The notes below the pieces were generated by a model, which was not told where the DNA came from, did no database searches, and was given only the letters and a program-made list of their open reading frames with translations. 9,566 nt of DNA from an uncultured Eubacterium sp. (GTDB taxonomy: Bacteria; Bacillota; Clostridia; Lachnospirales; Lachnospiraceae): the NCBI GenBank assembly GCA_905236735.1, contig CAJOOU010000196.1, positions 1 to 9,566 on the forward strand, read 5' to 3'. Below are positions 6,703-9,566 of this stretch, piece after piece (position 1 is the first letter of the stretch; each line of letters begins with the position of its first letter). The position numbers and the translations under genes were made by a program.

Positions 6703-8058
6703 GTGGCAAAGGGAAACAAGTCATTATTTTTTTGTAAGGAATGCGGCTATGAGTCGGCAAAATGGATGGGATTTTGTCCTTCCTGCAAAGCGAGTGCGTC
6801 CTTTACGGAGGCGCCGGTTTTAAAAGGCAAATCAAAGGTACCTTCAAAAGAAACAAAGGTAATGCCTTTAGATGAAATAGATACAAAGGAAAAGAAAAGA
6901 TTATCGAGCGGATATTCTGAATTTGACAGGGTTTTAGGCGGAGGTATAGTGCCGGGCTCCCTTGTTTTAGTGGGCGGTGACCCGGGGATAGGCAAATCCA
7001 CCCTGCTTTTGCAGGTAATGAGGAATATATCGGCCGGGGGGATAAATTCTTTATATGTTTCCGGTGAGGAGTCCCCGTCACAGATAAAGCTTAGAGCGGA
7101 GAGGATAGGAGAGTTTAAGGGCAGCCTTAAACTGCTCTGTGAGACAGACCTTGATGTTGTGGAGCAGACACTCATAAAAGAACGCCCGGATGTGGCCGTA
7201 ATAGACTCGGTTCAGACGATGTACAGGGAAGATATAGCATCAGCGCCCGGAAGCGTCTCGCAGGTAAAGGAGGCTACGGCCGTATTTATGAGGCTGGCCA
7301 AGGATATGGGTATTACAGTTTTTCTGGTCGGTCATGTGACGAAGGAAGGCTCATTTGCGGGACCGAGGATGCTTGAGCATATGGTGGATACCGTGCTTTA
7401 TTTTGAGGGCGACAGATATGCGTCGTACAGAATAATAAGAGGTGTTAAAAACAGATTCGGTTCGACTAATGAAATAGGCGTTTTTGAGATGAAAAACGAG
7501 GGTATGATCGAGGTTAAAAATCCATCTGAGTATATGCTCTCCGGCAGGGCAGAGGGAGCGAGCGGCTCGGTGATATCATGCTCTATGGAAGGAACAAGGC
7601 CGATTCTTATCGAGATTCAGGCACTTGTGACACCTACATCATTTGGACTGCCGAGGCGTACCTGTGTGGGAGCGGATATAAATAAAATGAATCTTCTCAT
7701 AGCAGTTTTGGAAAAAAGAGCCGGATATCATTTGTCTAATTACGATGCTTATGTTAATATAGCAGGTGGAATGAAACTTAGTGAGCCGGCTGTCGATATG
7801 GGAGTTGCCATGGCTCTTATTTCGAGTTTTAAGGATACGAATGCGGATTCAAAGACCGTGGTTTTCGGTGAAGTAGGACTCGGAGGAGAAGTAAGAGGAG
7901 TGGGACTTTGCGAACGAAGGGTGGCAGAGGCTAAAAAGCTTGGATTTAATAAATGCATTATGCCAAAGAGCAATATCCGTGAGATAAAGGATGTGGCAGG
8001 TATGGAGATTATCGGAGTGGATAATATCAAGGATGCGGCGTATGCTCTTTTGGGATAA
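6703..8058 (+). CDS. radA: DNA repair protein RadA (Sms)
   Basis: RecA-like ATPase that drives branch migration and processing of recombination intermediates. The start is GTG 6703, 8 bases after GAGG (6691-6694); no nearer ATG fits. The 451-residue protein has the standard RadA plan: an N-terminal C4 zinc finger (Cys11, Cys14, Cys25, Cys28), a RecA core with Walker A GDPGIGKST (92-100) and Walker B VAVIDS (164-169), the RadA-specific KNRFG motif (249-253), and a C-terminal Lon-like domain (roughly 280-451) with the usual GGMKLSEPAVDMGVAMAL and VFGEVGLGGEVRGV blocks. Length and motifs are normal and the gene looks intact. It lies in the usual Firmicutes position near clpC, though a terminator and one extra gene separate them. 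lepB follows after 13 bases and must share its transcript; in Bacillus the next gene would be disA, which is not present here. Confidence 0.96.
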   Translation: MAKGNKSLFFCKECGYESAKWMGFCPSCKASASFTEAPVLKGKSKVPSKETKVMPLDEIDTKEKKRLSSGYSEFDRVLGGGIVPGSLVLVGGDPGIGKSTLLLQVMRNISAGGINSLYVSGEESPSQIKLRAERIGEFKGSLKLLCETDLDVVEQTLIKERPDVAVIDSVQTMYREDIASAPGSVSQVKEATAVFMRLAKDMGITVFLVGHVTKEGSFAGPRMLEHMVDTVLYFEGDRYASYRIIRGVKNRFGSTNEIGVFEMKNEGMIEVKNPSEYMLSGRAEGASGSVISCSMEGTRPILIEIQALVTPTSFGLPRRTCVGADINKMNLLIAVLEKRAGYHLSNYDAYVNIAGGMKLSEPAVDMGVAMALISSFKDTNADSKTVVFGEVGLGGEVRGVGLCERRVAEAKKLGFNKCIMPKSNIREIKDVAGMEIIGVDNIKDAAYALLG

Positions 8059-8071
8059 AACCGGAGGAAAA

Positions 8072-8689
8072 ATGAAGGAAGATATAGAATTAAAAGAAGT
8101 AGAAAATGCAGAAGGCAAGAGTGTCACTCATGAGGTGCTCGGGTATATAAAGCTTATTATTATAGCAATTATTCTGGCATATATAGTAAGCCATGTGATT
8201 ATTGTAAATGCAGCGATACCGTCAAGTTCCATGGAAAATACCATAATGACCGGCAGCCGGGTAATAGGTAACAGACTCTCATATACTTTCTCCGAGCCGG
8301 AGAGAGGCGATATTATAGTTTTTAAATATCCGGTGGATGAGACTGAACTTTTTATCAAAAGGATAATAGGGCTTCCGGGAGAAACAGTGGAGATAAGAGA
8401 TGCCAAGGTTTATATAGACGGCTCTAATACTCCTCTTGAGGAAGATTATCTTCCGGAAGAATGGAAGATAGGCTGCGACGGGTATACATTTGAGGTACCG
8501 GAGGGCTGCTATCTGGTGCTGGGTGATAACAGAAATGTATCACAGGATGCGAGATACTGGGCCGAAGAAGCTTACGATGAAGGTCTTGCCCAGACATGGG
8601 AAGATGCCGAAAGTTATACCTATGTGAAAGAATCGCAGGTTGTGGCAAAGGCGATGTTTGTATATTATCCAAAGTTTTATCTGCTGTAA
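8072..8689 (+). CDS. lepB: Signal peptidase I
   Basis: Membrane serine protease that removes signal peptides from secreted pre-proteins at the outer face of the membrane. I start it at ATG 8072, after GGAGG (8063-8067); a longer frame from 7991 would overlap the end of radA. The 205-residue protein has an acidic cytoplasmic head, one membrane segment (about 24-46, KLIIIAIILAYIVSHVIIV) and a catalytic domain. The Ser-Lys dyad is visible: Ser53 in IPSSSMENTI and Lys96 in FIKRIIGLPGE. Box E, GDNRNVSQDAR (151-161), is also conserved. An insertion rich in acidic and aromatic residues (about 162-185) lies just after box E. The single membrane span is typical of Gram-positive types. It is translationally close to radA, and tRNA-Trp with its own promoter follows. 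No terminator is seen directly after the stop. Confidence 0.95.
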   Translation: MKEDIELKEVENAEGKSVTHEVLGYIKLIIIAIILAYIVSHVIIVNAAIPSSSMENTIMTGSRVIGNRLSYTFSEPERGDIIVFKYPVDETELFIKRIIGLPGETVEIRDAKVYIDGSNTPLEEDYLPEEWKIGCDGYTFEVPEGCYLVLGDNRNVSQDARYWAEEAYDEGLAQTWEDAESYTYVKESQVVAKAMFVYYPKFYLL

Positions 8690-8697
8690 AATATACC

Positions 8698-8727
8698 TTG
8701 ACACATAGCACTTACGCATAGTATACT
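8698..8727 (+). promoter_or_regulatory. Promoter of tRNA-Trp
   Basis: TTGACA (8698-8703), 18 bp spacer, TATACT (8722-8727). The -10 lies in a perfect 12 bp palindrome, ATAGTATACTAT (8718-8729), which may be chance or a binding site. Confidence 0.7.
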
Positions 8728-8736
8728 ATCACTTGT

Positions 8737-8762
8737 GGCGCTGAGTTATAGGGCAAAGCGCC
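8737..8762 (+). other. Stem-loop in the tRNA-Trp leader
   Basis: GGCGCT (8737-8742) and AGCGCC (8757-8762) form a perfect 6 bp GC-rich stem around a 14-base loop. It lies between the promoter and the mature tRNA and could guide 5' processing. Confidence 0.4.
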
Positions 8763-8771
8763 CCGATAAAT

Positions 8772-8842
8772 AGGGGAATCATACAATGGCAGTATCACGG
8801 TCTCCAAAACCGTTCATGGGGGTTCGAATCCCTCTTCCCCTG
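8772..8842 (+). tRNA. tRNA-Trp (anticodon CCA)
   Basis: A full cloverleaf can be drawn. Acceptor AGGGGAA (8772-8778) pairs with TTCCCCT (8835-8841), with G8842 as discriminator. D stem is ATAC/GTAT with loop AATGGCA. Anticodon stem ACGGT/ACCGT (8797-8801, 8809-8813) closes the loop CTCCAAA with anticodon CCA at 8804-8806. The T stem GGGGG/CCCTC has one G-U pair around TTCGAAT (8823-8829). The 3' CCA is not encoded (the next bases are CTC), so it must be added enzymatically. The tRNA 3' end is a common integration site for tyrosine-recombinase elements, and an integrase remnant lies 62 bases downstream. Confidence 0.96.
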
Positions 8843-8847
8843 CTCTG

Positions 8848-8879
8848 AAAGCCTTGATTTTCAAGGCTTTTTAATTTTT
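8848..8879 (+). terminator. Terminator of tRNA-Trp
   Basis: AAAGCCTTGA (8848-8857), loop TTT, TCAAGGCTTT (8861-8870): a perfect 10 bp stem followed by TTAATTTTT. It starts only 6 bases past the mature tRNA end. Confidence 0.88.
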
Positions 8880-8881
8880 CA

Positions 8882-8901
8882 AGGGAAGTTTTGAGGGAAG
8901 T
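8882..8901. repeat. Direct repeats AGGGAAGT near the putative att junction
   Basis: AGGGAAGT occurs at 8882-8889 and again at 8894-8901, 12 bases apart, between the tRNA terminator and the integrase remnant. Short direct repeats at this place can be arm-type integrase sites; this is only suggested by position. Confidence 0.35.
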
Positions 8902-8903
8902 AG

Positions 8904-9125
8904 CTAATTGTTTATAAGCTGCGTATGATAATCAGATAACCTTTCATCTAATGTTATTCTACGCTCTGCAATTTGTTCTTTTTTTATCTGATATTCAGCA
9001 ACAATACGCAATAATTCCTTTTTATCGGAATGAGTAAAAGATTTTTTATGCTGCTTTCCTTGATCGTCTGTATAATCATAGATTTGTATTCTCCACTTTA
9101 CGGAAGGTGTTTTGCGTGGTTTCAT
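8904..9125 (-). pseudogene. Tyrosine integrase, N-terminal remnant (arm-binding domain only)
   Basis: The 73-codon frame starts at ATG 9125-9123 with AAGGA upstream on its strand and stops at 8904. Residues 1-55 (MKPRKTPSVKWRIQIYDYTD, then GKQHKKSFTHSDKKELLRIV) match the arm-type DNA-binding domain of phage and ICE tyrosine integrases. Residues from ITLDERLSDY match the very start of the core-binding domain, then the frame ends abruptly in HTQLINN. A full integrase has roughly 350-400 residues, so the core-binding and catalytic domains with the R-H-R-Y residues are missing. The 61 bases left before the tRNA show no remaining coding sequence in any frame, so this is a deletion and not a frameshift. 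It cannot catalyse recombination. It marks decayed integration at tRNA-Trp and lies divergent to the small toxin-like gene. Confidence 0.75.
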
Positions 9126-9134
9126 AATATGTCC

Positions 9135-9163
9135 TTTCTAAAAGTGGGGATATCTGATAGAAT
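9135..9163 (+). promoter_or_regulatory. Promoter of the toxin-like ORF
   Basis: Extended -10 TG-A-TAGAAT (9155-9163) with a weak -35 TTTCTA (9135-9140) at 17 bp spacing. A start near 9170 would give a structured leader of about 40 nt. On the opposite strand the same bases contain TGTTATTCT, which could serve the integrase gene, so the promoters would overlap divergently. Confidence 0.45.
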
Positions 9164-9187
9164 AACAATGTTGCTGATTACTAAGTA

Positions 9188-9200
9188 ACAGTCTTACTGT
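9188..9200 (+). other. Leader hairpin just upstream of the toxin ribosome site
   Basis: ACAGT (9188-9192), loop CTT, ACTGT (9196-9200). It ends one base before the ribosome-binding sequence AAAGGTGGTGA (9202-9212). In pAD1 fst mRNA a 5' stem-loop limits ribosome access; a similar role here is inference. Confidence 0.4.
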
Positions 9201-9208
9201 GAAAGGTG

Positions 9209-9325
9209 GTGAGTGTTATAGAATTTCTTATTGTTTTTGCTTATCCTATCATAGCAGGCATAATCTCACACTATGCCTGCAAATGGCTCGATAGGATATT
9301 TGACAGCAACGAGCATAAGGATTAG
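9209..9325 (+). CDS. Putative Fst/Ldr-like type I toxin (small membrane peptide)
   Basis: A 38-residue ORF: a hydrophobic stretch EFLIVFAYPIIAGIIS followed by HYACKWLDRIFD and a polar, charged tail. The block PIIAGIISHYACKWLD lines up without gaps with the Fst toxin of pAD1 as I remember it (PIFVGLVLEMISRVLD), sharing P, I, G, L and D plus conservative changes; Ldr toxins also have a PxxAGI core. Such peptides insert in the membrane and are held off by an antisense RNA. The start is uncertain: GTG 9206 and GTG 9209 are both in frame after a stop at 9200-9202, and the near-perfect ribosome site AAAGGTGGTGA overlaps them, giving poor spacing that implies low translation. The surrounding locus (own promoter, convergent RNA, shared terminator, direct repeats) supports the call more than the protein does. 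It could instead be a structured RNA with a chance ORF. Confidence 0.6.
   Translation: MSVIEFLIVFAYPIIAGIISHYACKWLDRIFDSNEHKD
9214..9233. repeat. Direct repeat DRa, at the toxin start
   Basis: TGTTATAGAATTTCTTATTG covers codons 2 to 9 of the toxin ORF. Its partner lies at 9378-9396 inside the antisense RNA. The copies match at 18 of 19 aligned positions plus a one-base gap. Confidence 0.7.
9242..9298 (+). other. Nested perfect stems inside the toxin ORF
   Basis: The outer stem is TATCCTATC (9242-9250) with GATAGGATA (9290-9298). The inner stem is GCAGGCATA (9254-9262) with TATGCCTGC (9272-9280) around a 9-base loop. Both are perfect 9 bp helices, so this stretch of the mRNA should be strongly folded. 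Confidence 0.65.
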
Positions 9326-9342
9326 TCCACCTTACGGATTAG

Positions 9343-9372
9343 AAAACCCCGGAGCTGCAACTCTGGGGTTTT
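9343..9372. terminator. Bidirectional terminator shared by toxin mRNA and antisense RNA
   Basis: AAAACCCCGGAG (9343-9354), loop CTGCAA, CTCTGGGGTTTT (9361-9372), with one G-U pair. A and T runs on both flanks let it terminate transcripts arriving from either side. Confidence 0.88.
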
Positions 9373-9377
9373 CGTGT

Positions 9378-9396
9378 TGTTATAGATTCCTTATTG
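9378..9396. repeat. Direct repeat DRb, in the antisense RNA region
   Basis: TGTTATAGATTCCTTATTG is the second copy of the repeat at 9214-9233, in the same orientation. Because the RNA from this side is read leftward, it carries the complement of DRa and can bind the toxin mRNA. Confidence 0.7.
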
Positions 9397-9423
9397 CTTT
9401 ATATGACTTTTGTCATCAACTAA

Positions 9424-9451
9424 ATTATAACAAAGACTAAACAAAAGTCAA
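9424..9451 (-). promoter_or_regulatory. Promoter of the antisense RNA
   Basis: On the - strand: TTGACT (9451-9446), 16 bp spacer, TG-T-TATAAT with TATAAT at 9429-9424. Near-consensus with an extended -10, so it should be stronger than the toxin promoter, as expected for an antitoxin RNA. Confidence 0.75.
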
Positions 9452-9492
9452 TATAAAATACAAAATCCCCGGAGCCGTATATGAACCATTTT
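9452..9492. other. Stretch without a gene; half-copy of the terminator stem
   Basis: AAAATCCCCGGAGC (9462-9475) repeats the left arm of the terminator at 9343-9355 with one inserted T, but no matching right arm follows. I see no coding sequence here. It may be a second terminator interrupted by the insertion that seems to begin at about 9493. Confidence 0.4.
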
Positions 9493-9566
9493 TGATAATG
9501 TCCTAATATACCGCAAAGGAAAATGTCCCAAAGTGGTATTATACTTCCATCAACATATGGAGGTAA
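9493..9566 (+). mobile_element. Possible left end of an IS21-like insertion sequence
   Basis: AATGTCC occurs at 9497-9503 and 9522-9528, 25 bases apart, in the context TGATAATGTCCTAATA and GGAAAATGTCCCAAAG. Repeated motifs of this sort at the termini are typical of IS21-family elements. TGGTATTAT (9534-9542) could be an extended -10 promoter, and GGAGG (9559-9563) sits where the ribosome site of a transposase gene would be, just before the window ends. No transposase codons are visible, so this rests on termini alone. Confidence 0.35.

Larger units (their letters stand above)
9341..9417 (-). ncRNA. Putative antisense antitoxin RNA (RNA II-like)
   Basis: The predicted leftward transcript is about 75 nt, starting near 9417 from a strong promoter and ending in the terminator shared with the toxin mRNA. 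In order it has a perfect 5' hairpin (ATGAC/GTCAT, 9403-9416), the complement of repeat DRb (9396-9378), and the terminator stem-loop. It can therefore pair in trans with the toxin mRNA at two places: DRa over the toxin start, and the shared terminator loop. This is the arrangement of pAD1 RNA II, which is of similar size. No protein is encoded. The RNA is predicted from architecture only. Confidence 0.6.

Noticed and set aside
7991..8071. Signal peptidase start at 7991
   Set aside because: It would overlap the last 68 bases of radA; ATG 8072 has GGAGG and gives the usual short cytoplasmic head and membrane segment.
8904..9125. Complete small DNA-binding protein or excisionase
   Set aside because: The sequence follows the integrase arm domain into the start of the core-binding domain and then stops, which fits truncation better than a stand-alone protein.
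1..9566. CRISPR array, riboswitch or T-box leader
   Set aside because: No regularly spaced repeats, and none of the leaders is long enough or carries recognisable conserved motifs such as a T-box TGGNACC element.

Overview
The window looks like a chromosomal segment from an anaerobic, butyrate-type member of the Clostridia (Lachnospiraceae or a relative such as Family XIII). The reasons are a crotonase / 3-hydroxybutyryl-CoA dehydrogenase / acyl-CoA dehydrogenase set, a ClpC with an internal UVR segment next to radA as in Firmicutes, a small clostridial protein family lying between clpC and radA, strong AGGAGG-type ribosome sites, and several TGnTATAAT promoters. No 16S or other phylogenetic marker is present, so the family-level placement is inference.

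Layout. Positions 1-509 hold the C-terminal third of a cysteine desulfurase, cut by the window edge. Positions 522-657 are a regulatory region: a near-consensus promoter with a perfect palindrome filling its spacer, a shortened copy of that promoter just upstream, and an inverted repeat at the start of the transcript. Crt and Hbd follow as a two-gene operon (657-2332). A new extended -10 promoter then drives an acyl-CoA dehydrogenase (2445-3620), closed by a strong terminator. These three enzymes form the middle of the acetyl-CoA-to-butyryl-CoA route; thiolase and the electron-transfer flavoprotein genes are not in the window.

Positions 3676-8689 are a housekeeping block on the + strand: clpC, a small conserved protein of unknown function, a terminator, then radA and lepB only 13 bases apart. 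It covers protein quality control, recombination and DNA repair, and signal-peptide cleavage. ctsR, mcsA and mcsB, which precede clpC in Bacillus, are absent.

Positions 8698-8870 are a tRNA-Trp(CCA) unit with its own promoter, leader stem and terminator. Everything beyond looks like accessory DNA at the tRNA 3' end: a tyrosine integrase reduced to its N-terminal 73 codons on the - strand, then a compact locus at 9155-9417 with the architecture of an Fst/par-type (type I) toxin-antitoxin system. That locus has a 38-codon hydrophobic ORF with its own promoter, a convergent antisense RNA with a strong promoter, a shared bidirectional terminator, and a pair of direct repeats lying in the two transcribed ends. 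The window closes with repeated AATGTCC motifs and a ribosome site that could be the left end of an IS21-like insertion sequence. The toxin-antitoxin locus is the most interesting item here and was recognised only from sequence architecture.
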